DNA from: Rhodocyclaceae bacterium
GTDB lineage: Bacteria; Pseudomonadota; Gammaproteobacteria; Burkholderiales; Rhodocyclaceae
DNA: 64,000 nt
Reading direction: 5' to 3'
NCBI GenBank assembly: GCA_019455325.1
Contig: JACFMQ010000004.1
Location: 62,001-126,000 of the forward strand
The notes under the pieces are model-generated. The model did not search any database and had not been told where the DNA came from. It saw nothing but the letters and a program-made list of their open reading frames with translations. Below, in pieces: positions 32,428-39,604 of the stretch (position 1 is its first letter; every line of letters starts with the position of its first letter). Both the position numbers and the translations under genes were made by a program.

Positions 32428-33339
32428 TTATTTCGCAGCCGCGCGGATATGCTGAAAAAACACGGATTCGAGCGAAGCCAGCGGACGCACCTCTTGCAGT
32501 TGCCCCCCGGCGGCGGCGATTTCCTGCAGGCACCGGGGAACGTCTCCCTCGTCGGCTTCAAGCTCATGCCAGCCCGGACGCATCTCAAGCGCGGCAGCGA
32601 TGCCGGCGGGGCCGCAATAGACGATCCGGAATCTTCCCGACCGCTCCCGCGCCAGTTCGCCGGGCGAGCGTATCGTCACCAGTTGCCCCTGATGGATCAG
32701 CCCGAAGCGGTCGGCGATGCGCTCGACGTCGTAGAGCACGTGCGACGAGAAGAACAGGGTGCCGCCGCCGCGCCGGTATTCGTCAAGCATGTCGACGACG
32801 TCCTTGCGGCCGACCGGGTCGAGCCCGGAAAGCGGCTCGTCCAGGATCAGCAGCCGCGGCATGATCGCCAGCGCGTGCGCCAGCGCCGTGCGTTGCTGCA
32901 TGCCCTTGGAGAAACCGCGCAGCGGCGCGTCGGCCACGGACAGGAGGTCCAGCCGGTCGAGCCAGCGCAGGCAGTGCGCGCGCTCGTCGGCGACGCGGAC
33001 GTCGTGCAGGCGCAGGCCCATCCGCAGGATTTCGCAGGGCGTCAGATGGTCGGGGAGGCTCGGATTCTCCGGCACGAAGCCGAGGCCGCGGCGGGCATGC
33101 GGCTCGCCGACGCCGACGCCGAACAGCCGCGCGTCGCCGCTATCGGGGCGCAGCGCGCCGACGAGTATCTTGATCAGCGTGCTCTTCCCCGCGCCGTTCG
33201 GCCCGATGAAGCCGAAGGTCTCCCCGGCCTCGACGTCGATCGACACGCCGCTCAGCGCCGTCTTCGCCGGCTTCCGCCAGCCCCGCCCGAAGGTCTTGCG
33301 GACATCCCGCACCGTAATCGCCAGATTCATTTCGCTCAT
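32428..33339 (-). CDS. ABC transporter ATP-binding protein (ABC-2 type)
   Basis: 303 residues. Walker A GPNGAGKSTL, Q-loop region FVPENPSLPDHL, signature FSKGMQQRTALAHAL, Walker B RLLILDEPLSGLDPVGR and H-loop SSHVLYDVERI are all present, so the ATPase should be active. The C-terminal 70 residues form the accessory domain seen in NatA/CcmA-like ATPases. It pairs with the permease at 34183-34986. Start ATG 33339 (MSEMNLAITVRDV). Confidence 0.92.
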   Translation of the reverse strand: MSEMNLAITVRDVRKTFGRGWRKPAKTALSGVSIDVEAGETFGFIGPNGAGKSTLIKILVGALRPDSGDARLFGVGVGEPHARRGLGFVPENPSLPDHLTPCEILRMGLRLHDVRVADERAHCLRWLDRLDLLSVADAPLRGFSKGMQQRTALAHALAIMPRLLILDEPLSGLDPVGRKDVVDMLDEYRRGGGTLFFSSHVLYDVERIADRFGLIHQGQLVTIRSPGELARERSGRFRIVYCGPAGIAAALEMRPGWHELEADEGDVPRCLQEIAAAGGQLQEVRPLASLESVFFQHIRAAAK

Positions 33340-33356
33340 CGCCGAGAGTTCGTCAT

Positions 33357-34181
33357 TCACCGCCGGACGCCGATCTTCCCTTGCGGGTCGACGACGTACG
33401 ACGCGCCGAACGGATCGACGGGCACGGCGGACAGCAGCCCCGCCTCGACCATCGCCCGCGGCTCGGGCGGGAAGCGGCCGGTCCGCTCCCGGAACTGCGC
33501 CGCCGCCTGCTCCAGCGCCGCCATGTTTTCCAGGCGTACCGCCCGCTTTTCGAGAAAAGCCGCGAACGCCTTGTGGCGCGCCTCCTTGGCCATGGCCCGG
33601 AGCAGGCCGACCGAGAATTCGCGGTCCTCGCCCCTGTCCGCCCAGTTCGCCGCCATCTGCCGCAACTGGATCTGCGTCATCTCGTCGCTCGCCTGGTTGG
33701 CGGCGACGCGCAGCCAGGCGACGGCCTCCTTCGCGTTCTTCCTGAAATGCAGCTCGTTGAAGCCGTGATAGAACGCGGGCTGCCAGTCGAACGGCCGCGC
33801 CTCGCTCGCCCGGCGCAGCACGTACTGCGTCGCCTCCAGCTCGCCGACCCACGGCAGGATGGCGGTGGCGATGTAGTAATTGTCCTCGTGCGCCGGGTTG
33901 AACCAGGCCACGTCCGACTGCACGCGGCCGAGAATGCGGTAGCTATCGGGCGTCATCGACTCCGTGGACACGACCAGCGCACGGAAGCCGGCGAGATTGG
34001 CCGCCAGCCAGCGGTCGCCGGCCGCCATCACCACCTGCGCGAAGCGGGGCACGGCGATCTGCATCTCGCCCGACGCCGGCGGCCGCGGCTGCCGGTACAG
34101 GCGGTCCGTGGCCGCCACGTACAGGCCGAGGCACAGCAGCGCGCCCCCGCCCGCCAGCACGCGCCGAAGGCCGCCGCGCAT
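33357..34181 (-). CDS. Membrane-anchored helical-repeat protein with GspG-like C-terminus
   Basis: 274 residues. One N-terminal membrane helix (LAGGGALLCLGLYVAAT), then a helical, TPR-like body (residues 45-215: DNYYIATAILPWVGELEATQYVLRR, WQPAFYHGFNELHFRKNAKEAVAWL). The last 45 residues (GRFPPEPRAMVEAGLLSAVPVDPFGASYVV) resemble the C-terminal part of type II secretion major pseudopilin GspG (yP-x-LveaGyL-P-DPWG-pY). Encoded between permease and ATPase, so probably part of the same exporter. Function unknown. Confidence 0.75.
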   Translation of the reverse strand: MRGGLRRVLAGGGALLCLGLYVAATDRLYRQPRPPASGEMQIAVPRFAQVVMAAGDRWLAANLAGFRALVVSTESMTPDSYRILGRVQSDVAWFNPAHEDNYYIATAILPWVGELEATQYVLRRASEARPFDWQPAFYHGFNELHFRKNAKEAVAWLRVAANQASDEMTQIQLRQMAANWADRGEDREFSVGLLRAMAKEARHKAFAAFLEKRAVRLENMAALEQAAAQFRERTGRFPPEPRAMVEAGLLSAVPVDPFGASYVVDPQGKIGVRR

Positions 34182-34182
34182 G

Positions 34183-34986
34183 CTACGAGAACTCCCGCCT
34201 GCCGAACGAGCGCACCGCCAGCCAGAGCATCAGCGCCGCATACGAGCCGGCGACGATGACGGCCAGCGCCACCGTCGCCCCGTCCGGCGGCAGCCCGTAC
34301 ATCGGCCAGGCGCGCCAGTCCAGCCGGGAAAGATCGGGCAGCAGCCAGCGCACCGTATCGAGAATGGGGCCGAAGCGCGCCGCCAGTTCGGCCTGGCCGT
34401 CGGCGCCGGCGGCCACGTAATCGACCATCGCCCCGAGCGCGCGGCCGGCCACGGCAAAGGCCGCGCCCAGCACCAGCGGCAGCATGGCCACGGTGGACAG
34501 CGAGGCGATCCACAGGGCGAAGGCCGCCACCACCAGCGCATCCAGCCAGATGCCGGACACCGCCGCCCAATAGGGCAGGCCGAGCGCCACGCCGAACTGC
34601 TGGTCGTAATGTGCGCCCGAGAGCAGCACCGCGATCCACAGGATCAGCCCGAGAATGAGCGCGCCGACGCCGGCCAGCGCGGCCACGCCGAGGAAACGGC
34701 CGAGCAGGTAGCTCGCCCGGTGCACGGGGTAGCTCAGCGTGAGCACCACCGAGCGCCGCTCGATCTCGCGCCCGACGAGATCCTGCACCAGCGTGATGAC
34801 GAACAGCACCAGGCTGAAGCGCAGCCCGGACAGCCCGACGTCGAGCGCCACGGTGCGCGGCTGGCGGGGCGAGAACGAAGCCGAGAGATAGGCGACGCCG
34901 ACCAGCAGCAGGCCGAGCAGGAAGACGGCCAGGAACATCCGGTTGCGGAAACCGGAGCGCCAGGACGACAGGAAAAACTGCAGCAT
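34183..34986 (-). CDS. ABC-2 type permease
   Basis: 267 residues with about six membrane helices, including FRNRMFLAVFLLGLLLVGVAYLSA and LVQDLVGREIERRSVVLTLSYPVHRASYLLGRFLG, which is typical of ABC-2 permeases of the NatB/CcmB sort. It should work with the ATPase encoded 840 nt downstream. It is separated from the upstream pilin-partner gene by a terminator hairpin, so expression probably depends on read-through. Confidence 0.88.
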   Translation of the reverse strand: MLQFFLSSWRSGFRNRMFLAVFLLGLLLVGVAYLSASFSPRQPRTVALDVGLSGLRFSLVLFVITLVQDLVGREIERRSVVLTLSYPVHRASYLLGRFLGVAALAGVGALILGLILWIAVLLSGAHYDQQFGVALGLPYWAAVSGIWLDALVVAAFALWIASLSTVAMLPLVLGAAFAVAGRALGAMVDYVAAGADGQAELAARFGPILDTVRWLLPDLSRLDWRAWPMYGLPPDGATVALAVIVAGSYAALMLWLAVRSFGRREFS

Positions 34987-34997
34987 GCTCCCCCTCC

Positions 34998-35031
34998 AAA
35001 CAAGAGGGGCGCGTATCTCGACGCGCCCCTC
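34998..35031 (-). terminator. Terminator/attenuator inside the pilin operon
   Basis: Minus-strand arms GAGGGGCGCGT and ACGCGCCCCTC (11 bp, perfect; 35031-35021 and 35014-35004) with a 6-nt loop are followed by TTGTTT. It lies between the pilin-partner gene and the permease and should leave the two pilin genes far more abundantly transcribed than the rest. Confidence 0.85.
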
Positions 35032-35067
35032 GGGCCAGCTTCGTGGCGTGTGGCCGGGCTACCGGGA

Positions 35068-35520
35068 TTATTCGGAGGGCGCGCTTTCCTCACTGCCGGA
35101 ACCACCCGTCCCGCCGGCTGCGGCAGCAGCATCTGTCGCCTTACCAGCGGCAGCCGTCGCTTCGGCAAGCGTACAGCCGCCGGGCACGGTGCATACGCCA
35201 CCATCTGCTTGAGACAAAGGCGCCACCGCGCCGCCGTTCGTATGCCCGGCGAAGTTGCTCTTGCCCTTGGCCGAGTTGGCGCCTACCGCGTAGAAGGAGC
35301 CGTTGGCCCCGTCGCGCCCTTCCAGATTCACATTCGCCGAGCACTTCGGCTGGATCGCGGTCACCATGAAGTTGGACGCTCCACCAGACTCAGGGGCAGT
35401 ACCATTCTTGGCCGCGCTATTGCTAGTGCTATCGCAGATAACCGTGGTCGCGGCATAGGCGATGTTCGTGGCGCCGAAGGCACCAAGGATTGCGATCGTC
35501 GCAAGCGTGATCTTGTTCAT
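35068..35520 (-). CDS. Small secreted protein encoded next to the short pilin (possible pilin partner)
   Basis: 150 residues. Sec-type signal peptide (MNKITLATIAILGAFGATNIAYA|ATT), four cysteines after cleavage (VICDS, PKCSA, GVCTVPGGC) that could form two disulfides, a Gly/Asn/Ser-rich core (LEGRDGANGSFYAVGANSAKG), and a low-complexity acidic tail (GGTGGSGSEESAPSE). No family recognised with confidence. It begins 15 nt after the pilin stop and has GAGG upstream. By position it corresponds to PilA-C in the split pilin of Geobacter, but sequence relation was not shown. Confidence 0.7.
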   Translation of the reverse strand: MNKITLATIAILGAFGATNIAYAATTVICDSTSNSAAKNGTAPESGGASNFMVTAIQPKCSANVNLEGRDGANGSFYAVGANSAKGKSNFAGHTNGGAVAPLSQADGGVCTVPGGCTLAEATAAAGKATDAAAAAGGTGGSGSEESAPSE

Positions 35521-35535
35521 GATTCCTCCCTCAAC

Positions 35536-35721
35536 TTAGCGCGAAGAGGCCGCGGTGGCCTGCGTCAGGACATTGCGCGCATCCGACTGCGCCGCCTTGT
35601 CCTCGCCCTTGCGGGTGTAGTCGCTGAACTGCGGGATCGCAATCGCTGCCAGAATGCCGATGATCGCCACGACGATCATCAGCTCGATCAGGGTAAAACC
35701 CTTCTGCATGGACTTCTTCAT
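35536..35721 (-). CDS. Very short type IVa pilin (PilA-N-like)
   Basis: 61 codons as [22 protein letters not shown], or 62 from the adjacent ATG at 35724; AGGAGG lies 5 nt before the chosen ATG. Prepilin peptidase cuts after G8, leaving 53 residues with F1, E5, F24 and Y27. That is only the N-terminal helix; the globular domain of ordinary pilins (140-160 residues) is absent. Residues 24-45 (FSDYTRKG ... [11 protein letters not shown]) align without gaps to the Geobacter sulfurreducens short pilin. Intact stop TAG, no sign of frameshift. First gene of the operon. Confidence 0.88.
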   Translation of the reverse strand: MKKSMQKGFTLIELMIVVAIIGILAAIAIPQFSDYTRKGEDKAAQSDARNVLTQATAASSR

Positions 35722-35768
35722 CATTTCCTCCTGTTCAAGAAACGGCGGGAGACCGTTGCCAGAGGACA

Positions 35769-35786
35769 CTCAAGTTCCATGCCAAG
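35769..35786 (-). promoter_or_regulatory. Possible sigma-54 promoter of the pilin operon
   Basis: On the minus strand CTTGGCATGGAACTTGAG (35786-35769) resembles TTGGCAC-N5-TTGCA: the -24 GG is present, but the -12 GC reads GA. About 36 nt leader to the ATG. Many pilA genes use sigma-54 with PilR, which makes it plausible. Confidence 0.4.
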
Positions 35787-35916
35787 TCGCCGCCCCCCGG
35801 AAACAGTGACGACAGGCCGGATTTCCGGCGGCAGGGCCTGACGAAAAACGTCACTTGCGCCGCGTAACGTCAGTCCGGCCCCGATACGGGCGGCGGCCTC
35901 CCCGCCAGCGCGCGCC

Positions 35917-36489
35917 TCAAGCCTTGAGAAAGAACTCCATCTTCACGCCGGCGATCTCGATCACGTCGCGGTCGGCCAGCGGGTGCGCCCGGCCGTCCAG
36001 CGTCCGGCCGTTGACCGCCGGGAAGCTGCCGCCCTCGACGTGGGTGATGAAATACCCCTGCGCCCGCCGGGCGATGACCGCCGTCTGCACGCCGGGCCGG
36101 CCGAGCGTCGTCAATGTCTTGGTCAGATCCAGCTCGCGGCCGGCGTTGGCGCCGTCGAGGATGCGGATCGCCGCCGGCGGCGCGTCGGCCGGCGGCGCCG
36201 GCGACTCGGCGACGTACCTGAAACTGTACCTGCCGATCTCGACGACGTCGCCGTCCCTGAGTTCGTGCCTGGCCACCGGCGCACCGTTCACCCGCGTGCC
36301 GCCGGCGCCGCCCAGGTCTTCGAGGAAGACGCCGGCGGAGGTGGTCACGATCGCCGCGTGCTCGTCGGCGATCGCCGGGCTGTCGATCCGCACGTCGTTG
36401 CGCGGCCCGCGGCCGATGGAGAGGCGCGCGCCGGCGAGCGGGATTTCCTTCAGCACCAGGTCCGCCAGGGAGAGGATCATTCTTGCCAT
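35917..36489 (-). CDS. FHA-domain protein
   Basis: 190 residues with two FHA-like modules. The first has the full signature LSIGRGPRNDVRIDSPAIADEHAAI ... GTRVNGAPV; the second (residues 105-190: LTTLGRPGVQTAVIARRAQGYFITHVEG ... VNGRTL) is less conserved. FHA domains bind phosphothreonine peptides. No kinase is seen nearby. It starts 22 nt after the TerC gene and is probably cotranscribed with it. Confidence 0.88.
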   Translation of the reverse strand: MARMILSLADLVLKEIPLAGARLSIGRGPRNDVRIDSPAIADEHAAIVTTSAGVFLEDLGGAGGTRVNGAPVARHELRDGDVVEIGRYSFRYVAESPAPPADAPPAAIRILDGANAGRELDLTKTLTTLGRPGVQTAVIARRAQGYFITHVEGGSFPAVNGRTLDGRAHPLADRDVIEIAGVKMEFFLKA

Positions 36490-36511
36490 CTTCTTTCCGT
36501 TTCTTGCCCGT

Positions 36512-37213
36512 TCATTCGATGACGACGTCGACCGCGCGCGCGCGGCGCCGCGTCAGCCACTTGCCGACGGCGACGACGACGAGCGCCGCCACCGCCGCCG
36601 CCAGCGTCGGCGCCCACCCCGGCGCGCCGCCGACGATGCCGGCGACGGCCGGGTCCGACCAGATCATCGAGCCGGCCACCCAGCCGAGCAGGCCGGCGCC
36701 GACGACGACCACGACCGGCCAGCGTTCCATCAGGTGCAGCACGATCTGGCTCGACCAGACGATCAGCGGGATGCTCACCAGCAGGCCGAAGACGAGCAGG
36801 CCGAGGTTGCCGTGCGAAGCGCCGGCGACGGCGATGACGTTGTCCAGGCTCATGACGAAGTCGGCGACGACGATGGTGCGCACCGCGCCCCACAGGTGGT
36901 CGGCGGACGCGATGTCGTGGCCGTCCTCGTCCTCCGGCACCAGCAGCTTGACGCCGATCCACAAGAGCAGCAGGCCGCCGGCGAGCTTCAGCCAGGGCAG
37001 GTTCATGACCAGCGCGGCGGCCATGGTCAGCGCCACGCGCAGGACGACGGCGCCGGCGACGCCCCAGAGGATGCCGCGGCGCCGCTGCTCCGGCGGCAGG
37101 TTGCGGCAGGCGAGCGCGATGACGACGGCGTTGTCCCCGGAGAGCACCAGATCGATCATGATGATCTGCAGCACGGCGCCCCAGAAATCGGGGGCGAGGA
37201 ACGACTCGGGCAC
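36512..37213 (-). CDS. TerC/YjbE family integral membrane protein
   Basis: 233 residues, about seven helices. The two metal-site motifs of the family are visible: IDLVLSGDNAVVIALACRNL and VVADFVMSLDNVIAVAGASHG. TerC-family proteins are linked to manganese export and metalation of secreted proteins, in some species under a manganese riboswitch; I saw no such riboswitch in the 126-nt leader. Divergent from the carbonic anhydrase-like gene. Confidence 0.9.
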   Translation of the reverse strand: MPESFLAPDFWGAVLQIIMIDLVLSGDNAVVIALACRNLPPEQRRRGILWGVAGAVVLRVALTMAAALVMNLPWLKLAGGLLLLWIGVKLLVPEDEDGHDIASADHLWGAVRTIVVADFVMSLDNVIAVAGASHGNLGLLVFGLLVSIPLIVWSSQIVLHLMERWPVVVVVGAGLLGWVAGSMIWSDPAVAGIVGGAPGWAPTLAAAVAALVVVAVGKWLTRRRARAVDVVIE

Positions 37214-37288
37214 GGAAAACCTCGAAGCGCGGGACGGCGGGAACCGCGGATTTTATCCCGAAACCTCCCGTCCGCCCGATGGCATGCC

Positions 37289-37294
37289 TATAAT
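37289..37294 (+). promoter_or_regulatory. Candidate -10 element for the carbonic anhydrase-like gene
   Basis: TATAAT 46 nt before the ATG at 37340; no convincing -35 hexamer was found at the expected distance. Confidence 0.4.
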
Positions 37295-37339
37295 CCCCGG
37301 CATCCCTACGGACGCATCCAGCCCGTCGCGCCAGAAACA

Positions 37340-38608
37340 ATGAGAACACGCCGCTCCCGCGCCGCCCGCCGCCCGACCGCTCCGACGCTGCCCGCGCTCT
37401 GCGCCGGCCTCGCGCTGATCCTTGCCGCCGCGCCGGCGCAGGCGGCGAAATGGACCGCCGTCGCCGGCAACGGCAAGGCGGGCGGCGACCGCATCGAGGT
37501 CGACGCCGCCAGCCTCGACCGCAGCAAGGAAGGCAAGGTGCGCGCCTGGCATCGGGAAACCTACGCCGCGCGCCGGTTGCACGACACCTGGGCCTTCACC
37601 TACGCGTCGCTGAAGCAGTTGACCGAATTCCAGTGCGACAAGCGGCTGGCCGCGCCGAAGGAGCGCATTTACCTCGCCAGCGACGGCGACACGCTGAAGC
37701 GCGAGCGCTTCGACGACGACGACAACGCCGTGCCGGTGATTCCGGACACGCCGCTGGAAGCGGTCTTCAACCAGGCCTGCCGCAAGCCAGCGGCGAAGCC
37801 CGCGCCGGCCGCAGCGCCGCCGGCGCCCGCCGAAGCGGCGGCGGCGACGCCGCCCGCGCCGTCGCGCAGCCGCAACGCCAAGAAGGCAGCGCCGGAACCC
37901 GCGCCGCCGCCCCCGCCGGCGCCACCCTCCGGCCCGGTCGCCTGGAGCTACGAGGGCGACACCGGGCCGGCGCACTGGAGCAAGCTGTCCACCGACTACG
38001 CCGCCTGCGGCGGCAGCCGGCAGTCGCCGATCGACATCCGCGCGCCGATCCGCGCCGACCTGCCGTCGGTCCGCTTCTCGTGGCAGACGATCCCGCTCAC
38101 CATTACCGACACCGGGCAGACCATCGAAGTCTCCGGCGAAGGCGGCGGCCACATCACCGTCGAGGGCGAGGAATACGAGTTTCAGCGCTTCCGCTTCCGC
38201 CTGCCGGCCGAGGAGACGGTCGACGGCAAGCGCGCGGCGATGAGCGTGCAGTTCGAGCATCGCAGCAAGTCCGGGCAGATCGCCATCCTCGCCGTGCCGC
38301 TCGTCGAGGGCAAGGAAAACCGGCTGGTGCGCCAGTTGTGGACGGCGCTGCCGCTGGAGCGGGGCAAGGCGAAGACGCTGCCCGGCATGAAGATCGACCC
38401 CGGCCTGCTGATTCCGCAGAAGCGCGAGTACCACACCTACGTCGGCTCGCTGACGACGCCGCCGTGCACCGAGGGCGTGCTCTGGCTGGTGATGAAGCAG
38501 CCGGTGACGCTGTCCAAGGAACAGATCGCCGACTTCGCCAAGATCTACCGCAACAACGCGCGGCCGGTGCAGCCGGCCAACGGGCGGGTGGTGAAGACCT
38601 CGCGCTGA
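37340..38608 (+). CDS. Exported alpha-carbonic anhydrase fold without zinc histidines, with N-terminal extra domain
   Basis: 422 residues: signal peptide (to about AQA-AKW, residue 36), a 115-residue N-terminal domain (WTAVAGNGKAGGDRIEVDAASLDR ... FQCDKRLAAPKERIYLASDGD) resembling surface-adhesin E-like domains, a Pro/Ala-rich linker (about 150-195), then an alpha-carbonic anhydrase domain (WSYEGDTGPAHWSKL, CGGSRQSPIDI, SLTTPPCTEGVLWLVMKQPV, NNARPVQPANGR). The zinc-binding segment reads FRFRLPAEETVDGKRAAMSVQFEH: all three ligand histidines of the normal FHFH ... HLVH motif are replaced by R, R and Q. It cannot be a normal zinc hydratase; binding or structural role inferred. Confidence 0.85.
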   Translation: MRTRRSRAARRPTAPTLPALCAGLALILAAAPAQAAKWTAVAGNGKAGGDRIEVDAASLDRSKEGKVRAWHRETYAARRLHDTWAFTYASLKQLTEFQCDKRLAAPKERIYLASDGDTLKRERFDDDDNAVPVIPDTPLEAVFNQACRKPAAKPAPAAAPPAPAEAAAATPPAPSRSRNAKKAAPEPAPPPPPAPPSGPVAWSYEGDTGPAHWSKLSTDYAACGGSRQSPIDIRAPIRADLPSVRFSWQTIPLTITDTGQTIEVSGEGGGHITVEGEEYEFQRFRFRLPAEETVDGKRAAMSVQFEHRSKSGQIAILAVPLVEGKENRLVRQLWTALPLERGKAKTLPGMKIDPGLLIPQKREYHTYVGSLTTPPCTEGVLWLVMKQPVTLSKEQIADFAKIYRNNARPVQPANGRVVKTSR

Positions 38609-38656
38609 ACGCCGGCACGCGAAGCCGACGGGGGGAATTGCTGCCAAGGCGTGGCG

Positions 38657-38776
38657 ATGACCGGCTCGATGTGGCCGGACCTCGCCGTCGGCGCCGTCAT
38701 CGCGGCGCTCTTCCTGAAATCGGCGTTCTACGTGATCGCCAGGGCGTGGCGGGAGTTACACCTCGCCCCGCGGTGA
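38657..38776 (+). pseudogene. C-terminal remnant of a cation-diffusion-facilitator transporter
   Basis: 39 codons: TGSMWPDLAVGAVIAALFLKSAFYVIARAWREL. This matches the last membrane helix of CDF-type cation transporters (WPDLxVGxxIAxLFLxSA). Nothing upstream in frame extends the homology, so it looks like a leftover of a deleted gene rather than a functional small protein. Confidence 0.5.
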
Positions 38777-38817
38777 GCGGGAAACGGCCGGCGGGAAATC
38801 TACCGCCGCAGCCACGG

Positions 38818-39216
38818 TCACCAGATCGTCCGCACGTGCGGATAGGCGCGAATCTTCTCGTCCGCCGTGACGAGCGGCGCCGCCAGCTTGCGGGCCGTGG
38901 CCACGATGATGCGATCCGCCGGGTCTTTGTGGAACTCGCCGGGCAGTTCCGTGCTTTTCACGGCGATCTCGTTGTCTACCGACGCGAAGCTGACGGCTTC
39001 GATCTGGCCTGCCACCGACAGCCATTCTCCGATGTCCATCGAAAGGATGACCCGCCCCTTGGCGACCAGCATCGCCAACTCCCAGGCGGAAATGGACGAC
39101 ACCACGATCTGGCCGCCGTGCAGTTCGGCCTCGATGGCCTGCGCCGCCGCGGCCGAAAGCTGCGCCTCATCCCCGGAGGCCCACCAAAGCAGCGTGTGCG
39201 TATCCAGGACGATCAC
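38818..39216 (-). CDS. PIN-domain toxin (VapC-like), second pair
   Basis: 132 residues starting at GTG 39216, whose GTGA overlaps the antitoxin stop and gives VIVLDTHTLLWWASG. PIN acidic residues are present: first Asp in LDTHTLLW, Glu in SISAWELAML, Asp in KDPADRIIVATA and Asp in VTADEKI. Predicted metal-dependent endoribonuclease. A TTG 15 nt upstream is an alternative start. The pair lies between a transporter remnant and sucD. Confidence 0.9.
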   Translation of the reverse strand: MIVLDTHTLLWWASGDEAQLSAAAAQAIEAELHGGQIVVSSISAWELAMLVAKGRVILSMDIGEWLSVAGQIEAVSFASVDNEIAVKSTELPGEFHKDPADRIIVATARKLAAPLVTADEKIRAYPHVRTIW

Positions 39217-39446
39217 CGAAGCGCGTCCCAATCATCCTCGGCGACCGGGGCCGTCGGACTCTCGTAGCGAAGGACGGTCCCCCGGAGGATGTCCAGCGGA
39301 TTGCGCGCGTGCGGCGTGTAAGGGCGGACCTCCAGCCTGGGCTGCCCGTGATCGGTGACCACCACCGGCACGCCGCTGCTTTCGATCTGGCGGAAAAACT
39401 CCAGGGCCTTCGCCTTGAACTGGGATTTCGATACCTGCGCACTCAC
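39213..39446 (-). CDS. Type II antitoxin, Phd/YefM family, second pair
   Basis: 77 residues. I chose GTG at 39446 because AGGAG lies 7 nt upstream; a GTG 18 nt further up lacks such a site. Features: VSKSQFKAKALEFFRQIESSGVPVVVTDHGQPRLEVRPY, typical of the antitoxin that accompanies PIN toxins, with an extended acidic tail (APVAEDDWDALR) for toxin binding. Confidence 0.85.
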   Translation of the reverse strand: MSAQVSKSQFKAKALEFFRQIESSGVPVVVTDHGQPRLEVRPYTPHARNPLDILRGTVLRYESPTAPVAEDDWDALR

Positions 39447-39456
39447 GGCAACGCTC

Positions 39457-39478
39457 CTGGTCACGAGACTCTGGTCAC
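39457..39478 (-). promoter_or_regulatory. Direct repeat upstream of the second antitoxin
   Basis: CTGGTCAC occurs at 39457-39464 and 39471-39478, 14 bp apart, immediately upstream of the antitoxin start. Candidate operator for autoregulation. Confidence 0.45.
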
Positions 39479-39534
39479 AGGGTAGTCAATTCAACGACCG
39501 GTGGCAACGATCCGGCTGCGACCGTTTTCTGCAG

Positions 39535-39566
39535 AAAAAACCCCGGAGGTCTCCCTCCAGGGTTTT
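39535..39566 (-). terminator. Terminator of sucCD
   Basis: On the minus strand AAAACCCTGGAGG pairs with CCTCCGGGG across a short GAGA loop and is followed by six T (39540-39535), 38 nt after the sucD stop. Confidence 0.85.
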
Positions 39567-39604
39567 GCCTTGAAGCCAGGTGCCGCCGGGTCGGCGGCTG
39601 CCGC

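Noticed and set aside
35536-35721. Short pilin as a frameshifted full-length pilin
   Set aside because: Reading the other frames after the stop shows no pilin globular domain, and the next gene has its own ribosome binding site and signal peptide.
37214-37339. Manganese riboswitch upstream of the TerC gene
   Set aside because: The 126-nt divergent region shows no recognisable yybP-ykoY core and also holds the other gene's promoter.
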